A DNA stretch of 64,000 nucleotides from Planococcus sp. MSAK28401 (GTDB lineage: Bacteria > Bacillota > Bacilli > Bacillales_A > Planococcaceae): the NCBI RefSeq assembly GCF_018283455.1, contig NZ_JAAMTH010000001.1, forward strand, positions 1,097,501-1,161,500, given 5' to 3'. Within the stretch, counting starts at the first letter, position 1, and every line of letters begins with the position of its first letter. The translations under genes were made by a program, and so were the position numbers. Positions 17,979 through 26,559 of the stretch are shown piece after piece. The notes below the pieces were generated by a model, which made no database searches, was not told the DNA's origin, and saw only the letters and a program-made list of their open reading frames with translations.

Positions 17979-18404
17979 TTATTGTTCCTCCTTCAATGAT
18001 TTCCACAGATAAACACTCGTTCCGGCAATCAAAGCGAATGCGATGAGTGCAAGAAACGGGATGGTGATGAATCCGAGGTAATTAATATATTCCCCTGTGC
18101 ATGGGACTTGCCCGCATGACGGTGCGGAATCCGACAAGAACCGGAGTTTTTGGATGCCGTAATGATACAGCGAAACCGATCCGCCAATGACGGACAGCAC
18201 GAGCGAGGTCATGGCGATGCGCGGGTTTTTCTGCACATAGGCAACGCCTAGCACAAAGACGAGGGGATACATGAAGATGCGCTGCACCCAGCACAGCTCA
18301 CACGGAATGTACCCGCGCACTTGGGAAAAATACAGCGAGCCAAGTGTCGCAACTAGGGACACCGCCCACATGAACAGCAAACTGTTTTCTTGACGCTTCG
18401 TCAT
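17979..18404 (-). CDS. bdbC: DsbB-like disulfide oxidoreductase BdbC
   Basis: This four-helix membrane protein of 141 residues reoxidises a thiol-disulfide exchange partner using quinone. The two essential cysteine pairs are visible: C35-E-L-C38 in PCELCWVQR and C97-x4-C102 in PSCGQVPCTGEY. The start at 18404 follows AAGAGGG; an upstream extension in the same frame has no ribosome binding site and reads unlike the family. It forms an operon with the downstream thioredoxin-like protein and is divergent from yhcX. Confidence 0.93.
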   Translation of the reverse strand: MTKRQENSLLFMWAVSLVATLGSLYFSQVRGYIPCELCWVQRIFMYPLVFVLGVAYVQKNPRIAMTSLVLSVIGGSVSLYHYGIQKLRFLSDSAPSCGQVPCTGEYINYLGFITIPFLALIAFALIAGTSVYLWKSLKEEQ

Positions 18405-18536
18405 CTTTTGACCCTCTTTTCCGGAATGCTTTCCTTTTGAAGTATAATTCTTAACACCATACAAGTAAAATAATATCAACAACTGAGCGGATGGGCTATA
18501 ATTAACTTTGAAACTTTTGTGAAGGAGCGCGGTAAC

Positions 18537-20081
18537 GTGGCAGAACAATTCGATTTATCCCATTTTGAAAAAAGCATGATCATCCGTGAGATGAGCTATG
18601 CTGATATACCTGCCATTCTGGAAATGCAGCAGCTTTGCTTTCCTGGCATGGAACCTTGGAAAGAAGAGCAGCTCAGAAGCCATTTAGGCGTTTTTGCACA
18701 AGGGCAGATCGTCGCGGAACTCGACGGCAAAGTAATCGGTTCCTGCTCGAGCCTATTAATCAATTTCGACGAATACGATGACCGCCATACATGGGACGAT
18801 GTCACTGACGGCGGCTATATAACGAACCATAACCAGGACGGCTATAATATGTACGGCATTGAAGTCATGGTGCATCCCGAATACCGCCGCATGCAAGTCG
18901 GGCAGCGTTTGTACGAAGCGCGCAAAGAACTGGCGCGTGAATTGAACTTGAAGTCAATCATCATCGGCGGGCGCATCCCGAACTACCATAAACACGCAGA
19001 CGAAATGTCGCCGCGTGAATACGTCGATTCGGTGTCACGCCATAAAATCTATGATCCGGTGCTGACGTTCCAATTGATGAACGGTTTCCAGCTCATGCGG
19101 ATCAACCCGGGCTATTTGCAGGACGATAAAGCATCGGGCAAATACGCAACGCTGATGGAATGGAATAATGTTGATTACAAGCCGATCTCCAAGCGCCATT
19201 TCAAGACTAGTTTACCTGTGCGCATCTGCGTCGTTCAATACTTGATGCGTGCCATCAATTCATTCGACGATTTGGCGAACCAGGTCGAGTACTTTGTCGA
19301 TGTGGCATCGGATGCCCATTCGGATTTCGTCGTGTTCCCGGAAATTTTCACGACGCAATTGATGTCGTTCTTGAATGAACCATCACCGAGCCAAGCCGTC
19401 CGCAAATTGACGGAATTCACACCGCAATATATCGAGCTATTCACGGATCTCGCTGTGCGCTATAACGTCAATATCATTGGCGGCTCGCATTTCGTCAAGG
19501 AAGAAAATGATGAGATTTACAACATCGCATATTTGTTCCGTCGCGATGGTTCGATCGATAAACAGTACAAGATCCACATCACGCCGAACGAACGTAAATG
19601 GTGGGGCATTTCAGCAGGCGACTCCGTGCGCGTATTTGATACGGATTGCGGCAAGATCGCCATCCAGATCTGCTACGACATCGAGTTCCCGGAACTGGCC
19701 CGCATCGCCACCGATATGGGCGCCAACATCATCTTCTCGCCGTTTTGTACGGAAGACCGCCAAGGCTATTTGCGCGTCCGTTATTGTGCACAAGCCCGCG
19801 CGGTCGAGAACCAGATCTACACGGTCATTTCCGGAACGGTCGGAAACTTGCCGCAAACGGAAAACATGGATATCCAATATGCACAATCCGGCATCTTTGC
19901 GCCGTCTGATTTTGAATTCGCGCGCGATGGCATCGTCGGAGAAACCAACCCGAACTTGGAAATGGTGTTGATTGGGGATGTCGACCTTGAAATCCTCAGA
20001 CGCCAACGCCAAGATGGCACCGTCAAGCAATTAAAGGATCGCCGCCATGACGTCTACCGTGTGGAATACAAACAAGATTAA
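18537..20081 (+). CDS. yhcX: bifunctional GNAT acetyltransferase/carbon-nitrogen hydrolase (YhcX-like)
   Basis: This fusion of about 514 residues joins an N-terminal GNAT domain to a C-terminal nitrilase-superfamily domain. The acetyl-CoA loop is near MVHPEYRRMQVGQRLYE. The Glu-Lys-Cys triad can be placed in FPEIF, ITPNERKWW and ICYDIEFPE. The architecture is that of B. subtilis YhcX; amide hydrolysis coupled to acetylation is a family-level prediction and the substrate is unknown. The GTG start at 18537 follows AAGGAG by 9 bases. A TATAAT box at 18497-18502 lies upstream. The next gene, pgcA, keeps part of the B. subtilis order. Confidence 0.93.
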   Translation: MAEQFDLSHFEKSMIIREMSYADIPAILEMQQLCFPGMEPWKEEQLRSHLGVFAQGQIVAELDGKVIGSCSSLLINFDEYDDRHTWDDVTDGGYITNHNQDGYNMYGIEVMVHPEYRRMQVGQRLYEARKELARELNLKSIIIGGRIPNYHKHADEMSPREYVDSVSRHKIYDPVLTFQLMNGFQLMRINPGYLQDDKASGKYATLMEWNNVDYKPISKRHFKTSLPVRICVVQYLMRAINSFDDLANQVEYFVDVASDAHSDFVVFPEIFTTQLMSFLNEPSPSQAVRKLTEFTPQYIELFTDLAVRYNVNIIGGSHFVKEENDEIYNIAYLFRRDGSIDKQYKIHITPNERKWWGISAGDSVRVFDTDCGKIAIQICYDIEFPELARIATDMGANIIFSPFCTEDRQGYLRVRYCAQARAVENQIYTVISGTVGNLPQTENMDIQYAQSGIFAPSDFEFARDGIVGETNPNLEMVLIGDVDLEILRRQRQDGTVKQLKDRRHDVYRVEYKQD

Positions 20082-20084
20082 CTC

Positions 20085-20114
20085 CAGCCGCTCCGAATCG
20101 GGGCGGCTTTTTTG
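20085..20114 (+). terminator. terminator after yhcX
   Basis: AGCCGCTCC-GAAT-CGGGGCGGCT followed by TTTTTT. Confidence 0.88.
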
Positions 20115-20156
20115 TGGAAAATTTGGTAAACTGATAAGTAATTGGAGGGATGAACC

Positions 20157-21857
20157 ATGACATGGAAACAGCGAATGCAAAAATGGCTCGGACACGAGGG
20201 GCTAGATACGAATACGAAACAGCAGCTGCAATTATTATCGGAAGACGAGCAGCTGGCAGAAGATGCGTTTTATCAGGACTTGGTATTCGGAACAGGTGGG
20301 ATGCGCGGTGAAATCGGGCCAGGCACGAACCGCATGAACGTCTATACCGTCAGAAAAGCATCAAAAGGAATTGCCGATTATATTGAAAGCTTCGGGGAAC
20401 AGGCGATGAAGCGCGGCGTGGCGATTGCGTTCGACAGCCGCCGCATGTCACCGGAATTTGCTGAAGAAGCGGCACGTACATTTGCAGCGGCCGGCATCCG
20501 TGCTTATGTGTATGAATCTGCGCGTACAACGCCGCAATTATCGTTCACGGTGCGCGAACTGAATGCGTTCATGGGCATCGTCATCACAGCAAGCCACAAC
20601 CCGCCTGAATACAATGGCTATAAAGTATACGGCGAAGACGGCGCGCAATTGGATTTGGAAGCGGCAGACCAGGTCATCGGTTTTGTCAGCCGAGTGGAAG
20701 ATGAACTGGCAATCGAAAATGATGAGTATGATTCCTCCTTATTGGAAATTCTCGGTGAAGAGCTTGACCGCGCCTATATCGACCAAGTCTTGACGGTGCA
20801 GGAAACAAACGTCGAGCCGATCAGCGTCGTCTTTACGCCGCTCCACGGGGCATCAGGCGCGACCGTTCGCCGGGTTTTTGATGAAGCCGGCTATAGCGGC
20901 GTGAATTATGTCGAAGAACAAATGTTGCCGGACGGTGAATTTCCGACGGTGGAATCCCCGAACCCGGAAGAATCAACGGCATTTGACCTCGCCCGGAAAT
21001 ACGGCGAAGAGCAGACCGCAGATCTATTGATTGCCATCGACCCGGACGGCGACCGCGTCGGGGCGGCGGTTTGGACCGGTACACAATACGAATTGTTGAC
21101 CGGCAACCAAACTGGCGGCATCTTGCTGGAATATTTATTGGGCCAGAAAAAAGCAAAAGGCGAACTGCCGGAAGACGGTCGCATCTTCAAGACCATCGTC
21201 ACTTCCGGATTCGGGGAAGCGGTCGCTAGAAGCTACGGCGTAGAGAGTGAAGACGTGTTGACAGGCTTTAAATTCATCGGCGAGAAATTGCGTGAAAACG
21301 ATGCGCAGCATGAATTCACTTTCTTATTCGGCTACGAGGAAAGCTATGGTTATTTGATCCGAGATTTTGCACGTGATAAAGATGCCGTGCAAGCGACATT
21401 GCTATTGGTCGAAGCGGCTGCCTTCTATAAGAAGCAAGGCAAAAACTTGTATGGCGTATTAAACGAATTATATGAACGCCACGGCTTCTACCGCGAATTG
21501 CTCGTTTCGGTGACGAAAAAAGGCATCGAAGGGGCACGTGAAATCACACAGCTGCTCGACGGCTTGCGCACGGCGCCGCCACAATCCATTGCCGGCATCG
21601 CGGTTGAAAAAATCGAAGACTACGATAGCCGGACACGGACGCTTGTCGATATGGGGACGAGTGAAGCGATCGTCTTGCCGCAATCAAATGTCCTGAAATA
21701 TTTCCTGTCGGATGGTTCGTGGGTCTGCGTGCGCCCAAGCGGCACCGAGCCGAAAGTGAAATACTATTTCGGCGTCAAAGCAGCAACCCAGCAGGAAAGC
21801 GACGAAAAGCTCGAACTATTGAAAGAATCATTTCTCGACATCGTTGCGAACCGCTGA
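20157..21857 (+). CDS. pgcA: alpha-phosphoglucomutase PgcA
   Basis: This 566-residue phosphohexomutase interconverts glucose 1- and 6-phosphate, feeding UDP-glucose, glycolipid and teichoic acid synthesis. The active-site serine loop ITASHNPPEYNGYK is near residues 143-156, metal-binding DPDGDRVG near 301, the sugar-binding GYEESYGYL near 394, and the phosphate loop RPSGTEPKVK near 525. Length and motifs match the B. subtilis PgcA group. The ATG lies after GGAGGG. It is monocistronic, with terminators on both sides. Confidence 0.95.
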   Translation: MTWKQRMQKWLGHEGLDTNTKQQLQLLSEDEQLAEDAFYQDLVFGTGGMRGEIGPGTNRMNVYTVRKASKGIADYIESFGEQAMKRGVAIAFDSRRMSPEFAEEAARTFAAAGIRAYVYESARTTPQLSFTVRELNAFMGIVITASHNPPEYNGYKVYGEDGAQLDLEAADQVIGFVSRVEDELAIENDEYDSSLLEILGEELDRAYIDQVLTVQETNVEPISVVFTPLHGASGATVRRVFDEAGYSGVNYVEEQMLPDGEFPTVESPNPEESTAFDLARKYGEEQTADLLIAIDPDGDRVGAAVWTGTQYELLTGNQTGGILLEYLLGQKKAKGELPEDGRIFKTIVTSGFGEAVARSYGVESEDVLTGFKFIGEKLRENDAQHEFTFLFGYEESYGYLIRDFARDKDAVQATLLLVEAAAFYKKQGKNLYGVLNELYERHGFYRELLVSVTKKGIEGAREITQLLDGLRTAPPQSIAGIAVEKIEDYDSRTRTLVDMGTSEAIVLPQSNVLKYFLSDGSWVCVRPSGTEPKVKYYFGVKAATQQESDEKLELLKESFLDIVANR

Positions 21858-21885
21858 AAAAGCTCCCCATAGAGGGAGCTTTTTC
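21857..21885 (+). terminator. terminator after pgcA
   Basis: AAAAAGCTCCC-CATAGA-GGGAGCTTTTT. Confidence 0.88.
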
Positions 21886-21950
21886 ATTCGAAAGAATGAG
21901 GCAAACGCCGGTTCTTATCGTTACAATAGCAACTAGGAGGGATCAGCCCC

Positions 21951-23060
21951 ATGGTGCCTGAACAGCATTCGGACGTCATTTTATTGAAAGAGATCGCGGA
22001 GTTGTTGAACGAAGAAACGAATATGGAGCGCATGCTTGGCGGTGCGATCGACAAGCTGCTGCAAAACTCCAATTTTGAAACGGCATGGATCTTTTTCATT
22101 GATGAAAAAGGCAAGCACAGACTCGTGGCGCAAGCCAATTTACCGGATGCCCTCGAGGAGCGGGACTGCCGTCATTTAACAAAAGGCGGCTGCTGGTGCG
22201 TCAAACGCTATCATGACGGCGATTTGGAAAAGGCGTCGAATATCATCGCCTGCCAGCGCATCGAAAACGCCAAAGCGACACATGGCAAAATCGGCAATAT
22301 TTCGCATCATGCGACCGTGCCGCTGCAATCCGGCAAGGAAAAATTCGGCTTGCTCAATATCGCTGCGGCCGATACGGTGCGCTTTTCAAAAGACGAACTG
22401 GCTTTATTGGAATCGGTCGCTTTCCAGATCGGCTCCGCCATCAAGCGCATCGTCCTGACCAAGCAGGAACAGGAATTGGCACTCGTCAAAGAGCGCAATA
22501 GGCTCGCGCGGGATTTGCACGATTCCGTCAATCAGCTGTTGTTCTCGGTCACGTTGACGGCTAGGGGCGGCATCGAAATGGCGGAAGACGAAGCGCAAAA
22601 AAGCACGTTCCGGGACATCCAGCATCTCAGCCAGGAAGCGCTCAACGAAATGAGGGCATTGATTTGGCAATTGCGGCCAAAAGGGCTCGAGAGCGGCTTG
22701 ATCGATGCCATCAAAGCGTACGGGGAAATGCTCGGGCTGTCGATGGAAACGAAAGTGACCGGCGTGATTCAATTGCCGTCGCGTACGGAAGAAACCTTAT
22801 TCCGCATTGCGCAGGAAGCATTGAATAATGTGCGCAAGCATGCGGGCACAAGCTCCGCTCAAATCTACGTAACGGTCACACCGACCGATGTCTTATTGGT
22901 CATCAAAGACGAAGGACTCGGCTTTTCCCCTGCACAAGGCGTGATCCCGTCGATCGGCATGCAAAGTATACGAGACCGGGCGAAAGCAGAAGGCGGCACA
23001 GCTGACTGGTCGAGCGAATTAAGCAAAGGAACGGAAATCCTTGTCCGGATTCCGTATTAA
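21951..23060 (+). CDS. yhcY: GAF-domain sensor histidine kinase, AirS/YhcY type
   Basis: This 369-residue cytoplasmic kinase has no membrane helices. An N-terminal GAF domain (about 15-170) is followed by a HisKA_3 dimerisation and phosphoacceptor domain (LARDLHDS, H190) and a HATPase_c domain ending GTEILVRI. Cysteines C73, C81, C83 and C101 match the four-cysteine pattern that holds a redox-active [2Fe-2S] cluster in staphylococcal AirS, so oxygen or redox sensing is inferred. It pairs with the response regulator 12 bases downstream. GGAGGG precedes the ATG. Confidence 0.92.
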   Translation: MVPEQHSDVILLKEIAELLNEETNMERMLGGAIDKLLQNSNFETAWIFFIDEKGKHRLVAQANLPDALEERDCRHLTKGGCWCVKRYHDGDLEKASNIIACQRIENAKATHGKIGNISHHATVPLQSGKEKFGLLNIAAADTVRFSKDELALLESVAFQIGSAIKRIVLTKQEQELALVKERNRLARDLHDSVNQLLFSVTLTARGGIEMAEDEAQKSTFRDIQHLSQEALNEMRALIWQLRPKGLESGLIDAIKAYGEMLGLSMETKVTGVIQLPSRTEETLFRIAQEALNNVRKHAGTSSAQIYVTVTPTDVLLVIKDEGLGFSPAQGVIPSIGMQSIRDRAKAEGGTADWSSELSKGTEILVRIPY

Positions 23061-23072
23061 AGGAGTGGCAAG

Positions 23073-23708
23073 ATGAGAGTATTGATTGCGGATGATCATC
23101 ACGTAGTAAGAAGAGGATTGCTGTTTTTCCTGAAAACCCAAAAAGACATTGAAGTGGTGGGGGAGGCTGCGAACGGCATCGAAGCTGTCGAGATGGCAGG
23201 CGAGCTGCAGCCGGATATCGTCTTGATGGATCTGGTCATGCCGGAAATGGACGGCATCCAGGCAACCCGAAAAATCAAGGAGTCTTATCCGGATATCATC
23301 GTGTTGATGCTCACGAGCTTTTCCGACCGAGACCACATTCTTCCCGCGATCGAAGCAGGCGCGGCAGGCTATCAGCTGAAAGATATCGAGCCGGACGAAT
23401 TGGTCGAATCGCTGCGCAGCTTGATGCGCGGGGAGAACACGCTGCATCCGAAAGCTTCATCGGAACTAGCGAAAGCGCCGGAAGACCCACCGCCTCACGT
23501 TCTCCATCCTTTGACTCCAAGAGAAGCGGAAGTGCTCGCGGAATTGACCAAGGGCAAAAGCAACCGGGAAGTGGCGTCTGCTTTATTCGTGACGGAGAAG
23601 ACGGTGAAAACGCATATTTCCAATATCTTCATCAAGCTCGAAGTCCAGGACCGGACGCAAGCGGCACTTTACGCCGTCAAGCATGGGTTGACGGAATACG
23701 CCAATTGA
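23073..23708 (+). CDS. yhcZ: NarL/LuxR-type response regulator, AirR/YhcZ type
   Basis: This 211-residue regulator has a receiver domain with acidic pocket D7-D8 and phosphoacceptor D53 in VLMDLVMPEMDG, and a C-terminal LuxR helix-turn-helix (about 145-205: LTPREAEVLAEL, KTVKTHISNI). It is the cognate partner of the upstream kinase, as both share a transcript with a 12-base gap. Its targets are unknown here; in staphylococci the homologous system controls redox and cell-wall genes. It follows AGGAGTGGC. Confidence 0.93.
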   Translation: MRVLIADDHHVVRRGLLFFLKTQKDIEVVGEAANGIEAVEMAGELQPDIVLMDLVMPEMDGIQATRKIKESYPDIIVLMLTSFSDRDHILPAIEAGAAGYQLKDIEPDELVESLRSLMRGENTLHPKASSELAKAPEDPPPHVLHPLTPREAEVLAELTKGKSNREVASALFVTEKTVKTHISNIFIKLEVQDRTQAALYAVKHGLTEYAN

Positions 23709-23717
23709 ATGGAACTA

Positions 23718-23757
23718 GAAAAAGACTGCCGGATGGAAATCCGGCAGTCTTTTTATC
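23718..23757. terminator. bidirectional terminator between yhcZ and rsgA
   Basis: AAAAAGACTGCCGGAT-GGAA-ATCCGGCAGTCTTTTT. It overlaps the rsgA stop codon region. Confidence 0.9.
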
Positions 23758-24808
23758 TTTTCTTAACAGGGCGGCTGCGTGATTCTTTCGTGCGCTGTTT
23801 CCATACCGCGCGTTCTGCCTGTTGTTTGGCGAGATCGCTTTTTCGTTCGATATAGTCGAGCTCACGCAGCAATTTTAAATAGCTTGCATAGCGCTCTTCC
23901 GGTAATTCGCCGGAAGCAAGAGCGGATTGGATGCGGCAGCCCGGTTCTTGTTGGTGGCTGCAATCGCGGAAACGGCATTCGGTAGCAAGGATTGTGATGT
24001 CTTGGAAGCTCGCACCTAGCCCATCGGCGGAATCAGCAAGCTGGAATTCGCGCATGCCCGGTGTATCGATCAATAAACCGCCGCCTGGCAGCAGCACCAG
24101 TTCGCGGTGTGTCGTCGTATGGCGGCCTTTACTGTCGTCTTCCCGGATGTCCTGCACCGCCATTTTATCGCTATGGGTGAGGGCGTTGATGAGCGATGAT
24201 TTGCCGACGCCCGAAGAACCGAGCAGCGCGCCGGTTTTGCCATCCGTTAAATAGCGATTGAAGGCATCCATGCCAGCACCAGTCAAAGCTGAAACGGCAA
24301 ACACATCAACGCCGAATGCGGTAGCGGCGACTTCTTTCAAGTAAACTGCCGGGTCTTCGCATTGATCGCTTTTCGTCAGCACGACGACCGGCATGGCGCC
24401 TGAATCCCAAGCGGCGACCATATAGCGTTCAAGGCGCCGGACATTAAAATCATGATTGAGCGACATGACCAGGAAGACGTAGTCGAGATTGACGGCGATG
24501 GTCTGCATCTCGGACGTTTCGCCGGCCGCTTTTCGGGCGAAGCGCGAACTTCTCGGCAGCAGTTGGTGGATGATGCCTTTGTCTTCTCCAGGCATTTGTT
24601 CCAGTGCCACCCAATCTCCGACGCTTGGAAATTCATCGCGGCTGTGGCTATGGCGGTAATTTCCGGACAAAGTAGCTGGCCATTCACCGAAATCGGTCAT
24701 GACGCGGTAGCCGCTCTTATGTTCGAGAATGACGCGGCCTGGTATTTTCTGTTCAGGCAATGCTTGTTGGAATGATTCATTCCATCCGTATTGTTTGATA
24801 ATCGACAA
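23753..24808 (-). CDS. rsgA: ribosome small-subunit-dependent GTPase RsgA
   Basis: This 351-residue circularly permuted GTPase releases factors during late 30S maturation. The order is an OB-fold (about 20-90), G4 TKSD (145-148), G1 GSSGVGKSS (197-205), G3 DTPG (248-251) and a zinc-binding set C278, C283, H285, C291, then a basic coiled tail. It is longer than the approximately 300-residue YloQ, so it may be the second RsgA-like paralogue common in Bacillales. TTG start 6 bases after GGAGGAAG. Upstream on the same strand lie a promoter, a 24-codon ORF and a terminator. Confidence 0.93.
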   Translation of the reverse strand: MSIIKQYGWNESFQQALPEQKIPGRVILEHKSGYRVMTDFGEWPATLSGNYRHSHSRDEFPSVGDWVALEQMPGEDKGIIHQLLPRSSRFARKAAGETSEMQTIAVNLDYVFLVMSLNHDFNVRRLERYMVAAWDSGAMPVVVLTKSDQCEDPAVYLKEVAATAFGVDVFAVSALTGAGMDAFNRYLTDGKTGALLGSSGVGKSSLINALTHSDKMAVQDIREDDSKGRHTTTHRELVLLPGGGLLIDTPGMREFQLADSADGLGASFQDITILATECRFRDCSHQQEPGCRIQSALASGELPEERYASYLKLLRELDYIERKSDLAKQQAERAVWKQRTKESRSRPVKKR

Positions 24809-24832
24809 TGTAACTTCCTCCTATAAAAACGC

Positions 24833-24870
24833 ATAATAAAAACCATGACTGCAATAATGCCTGCCATGGT
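24833..24870 (-). terminator. terminator between a short ORF and rsgA (possible attenuator)
   Basis: On the minus strand ACCATG (24870-24865) pairs with CATGGT (24847-24842), with a further GCA/TGC inner pairing, followed by TTTTATT. It lies 25 bases upstream of the rsgA start codon. Confidence 0.6.
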
Positions 24871-24897
24871 CTCCGCGCATAGGAAAGAAACGTATCT

Positions 24898-24972
24898 TCA
24901 GCGATACACAGAGGGAGACATCATAGCAAACATCATTAAGTTGCGGGTTGCACGTACTGAAATAGTCACCAT
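24898..24972 (-). CDS. 24-residue leader ORF upstream of rsgA
   Basis: The ATG is 6 bases after AGGTGA and encodes MVTISVRATRNLMMF followed by AMMSPSVYR. It has its own sigma-A promoter about 30 bases upstream and a terminator 28 bases after its stop. The order promoter, short ORF, terminator, then rsgA is that of a ribosome-mediated attenuator, but it could equally be a free small gene. No family is recognised. Confidence 0.45.
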   Translation of the reverse strand: MVTISVRATRNLMMFAMMSPSVYR

Positions 24973-25003
24973 AATGCCTCACCTCTTTCCATTAGTTAAG
25001 ATA

Positions 25004-25032
25004 ATGATAAGGGCAATTGAAGCAGAGGTCAA
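25004..25032 (-). promoter_or_regulatory. sigma-A promoter of the rsgA leader transcript
   Basis: On the minus strand, -35 TTGACC (25032-25027), 17-base spacer, -10 TATCAT (25009-25004). The start is predicted near 24997. Confidence 0.65.
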
Positions 25033-25135
25033 TGGTTTTTTAAGAGTATTTTGACAATGGCATTCGGCTATTCGCGTTTCTTCCATAAGCATCGCTACGT
25101 GCTATAGTGAAAGGCAAGGGTGAAATAGAACCAGC

Positions 25136-25160
25136 GTTTGCCCCAATTGGAATAGGGGAA
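25136..25160 (+). promoter_or_regulatory. sigma-B-like promoter upstream of the DUF2254 gene
   Basis: GTTTGC (25136-25141), 13-base spacer, GGGGAA (25155-25160), followed by CAAG. This is close to the general-stress consensus GTTTAA-N12-15-GGGWAW and 38 bases before the start codon. Confidence 0.5.
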
Positions 25161-25198
25161 CAAGGGAACAAACGAATATTTTATTAAGGGGGGAAGTT

Positions 25199-26509
25199 AT
25201 GAAAAAGATTTTTTACAATTGGCGGGAAAAACTGTGGGTGACCCCTGCAATCTACAGCTTCCTAGCCATATTATTATCCATTGGATTTTTTTATGTGGAT
25301 TTATTGGTCATTCGGCAATACCGTGAATTCATCCCGGATATCTTGCTGACCAATGTCCAATTGGCCCAAACGATCATGGGCGCGCTCGCTGGGGCGCTAT
25401 TGACGATGACAACGTTTACGTTTTCCACGATTCTTGTCGTGCTGACGATGTATTCCTCCCAGTTTTCCCCGAGGACCTTGAAGAATTTTGTCCATGACCG
25501 TCTTACATGGCGCGTACTGGGGATTTTTTTGGGGGGCTTCATCTATAACACGCTGTCGTTAATGTTCATGCGTGATGCCTTGTACACACATGATGTTATT
25601 TCTACGTTTGTCGGGATCGTCATTGCATTTCTTTGCTTGTCGACATTTGCATATTTCATCCATCACATTGCAACGAACGTGCAAGTGGAGAAGTTGATCG
25701 AGGAACTTGAAGAAGATGCCGAACGAATCATCGATACGTATAGTGAAAAACAACAGCAGGCAATGGAAATCGATGTACAATGGAATCCCGACGGTTTTGC
25801 CGAGACGACCCTTGCCGAAAACGATGGCTATATCCAATTCCTGTATTTCGATAAATTGACGGAATATGCGGTGGAGCACGACCTGGAAGTTGAAATTCTT
25901 CACGGCATCGGTGCGTATGTCCATGAAAATACGCCGTTATTCCGTGTCTACCAACGCCAGCAGGAAGACCTCGATTTGAGCCGCTTTATCACGATTGGCA
26001 CAGAGCGGACCACGGACCAGGATCTTGATTTCGCCATCCAGAAAATGGTCGAAGTGGCATTGCGGGCGATTTCCCCCGGCATCAACGACCCGAATACAGC
26101 GAACGGCATCATCATCCGGATCGGGCGGCTGCTCGGCAAATTAAGCCACCTCGAGACCGGGGCAATCACCATTCGGGACAAAGAGAAAAAAGGCCGCGTA
26201 CGCTATCCGTTTTTTACATTCCCGCATTTTCTCTACCTGACATTCCATCAATTGATCCATTATGGAAAAGAGGATGTATCGGTCGTGGCCGCAATTTTGG
26301 AATCTTTGACAAACGCCGCGCAATTATCGAATCCAACGCATCACGAGGCTATTTGGGAAACACAGTTGCATGTGCTTGAACATTTGGAGAAGTCGCCTTT
26401 CAAACGCCTTGACCGCCGACACATCCAAGGAAAATTGGATGCGCTGGCAAAAGCGCTGGATCGCCGTCCGGTTCTGCTCAGCGACTACCAGCTGGACCCG
26501 CAAGGATGA
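25199..26509 (+). CDS. DUF2254 family membrane protein
   Basis: This 436-residue protein has four membrane helices in the first 160 residues (about 17-38, 56-85, 103-125 and 133-155) and a long cytoplasmic C-terminal region. It matches the DUF2254 family, whose function is unknown. The conserved SPGINDPNTA motif (about 292-301) is characteristic. It is followed 50 bases later by an MscS-like channel gene in the same direction, so a joint role in membrane tension or osmotic stress is plausible. A GGGGGGAAG site and a sigma-B-like promoter lie upstream. Confidence 0.9.
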   Translation: MKKIFYNWREKLWVTPAIYSFLAILLSIGFFYVDLLVIRQYREFIPDILLTNVQLAQTIMGALAGALLTMTTFTFSTILVVLTMYSSQFSPRTLKNFVHDRLTWRVLGIFLGGFIYNTLSLMFMRDALYTHDVISTFVGIVIAFLCLSTFAYFIHHIATNVQVEKLIEELEEDAERIIDTYSEKQQQAMEIDVQWNPDGFAETTLAENDGYIQFLYFDKLTEYAVEHDLEVEILHGIGAYVHENTPLFRVYQRQQEDLDLSRFITIGTERTTDQDLDFAIQKMVEVALRAISPGINDPNTANGIIIRIGRLLGKLSHLETGAITIRDKEKKGRVRYPFFTFPHFLYLTFHQLIHYGKEDVSVVAAILESLTNAAQLSNPTHHEAIWETQLHVLEHLEKSPFKRLDRRHIQGKLDALAKALDRRPVLLSDYQLDPQG

Positions 26510-26559
26510 TGTGCAGGAGCATCTAATGGGACGGAGTGCTGCGGGCAAAGGAGGGGCTT

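Noticed and set aside
18404-18536. Upstream start of bdbC giving a 189-residue protein
   Set aside because: The 48 extra codons lack a ribosome binding site and overlap the yhcX promoter and start region.
23753-24808. Degenerate RsgA
   Set aside because: All G-motifs and zinc ligands are intact; length exceeds YloQ but fits a second RsgA group.
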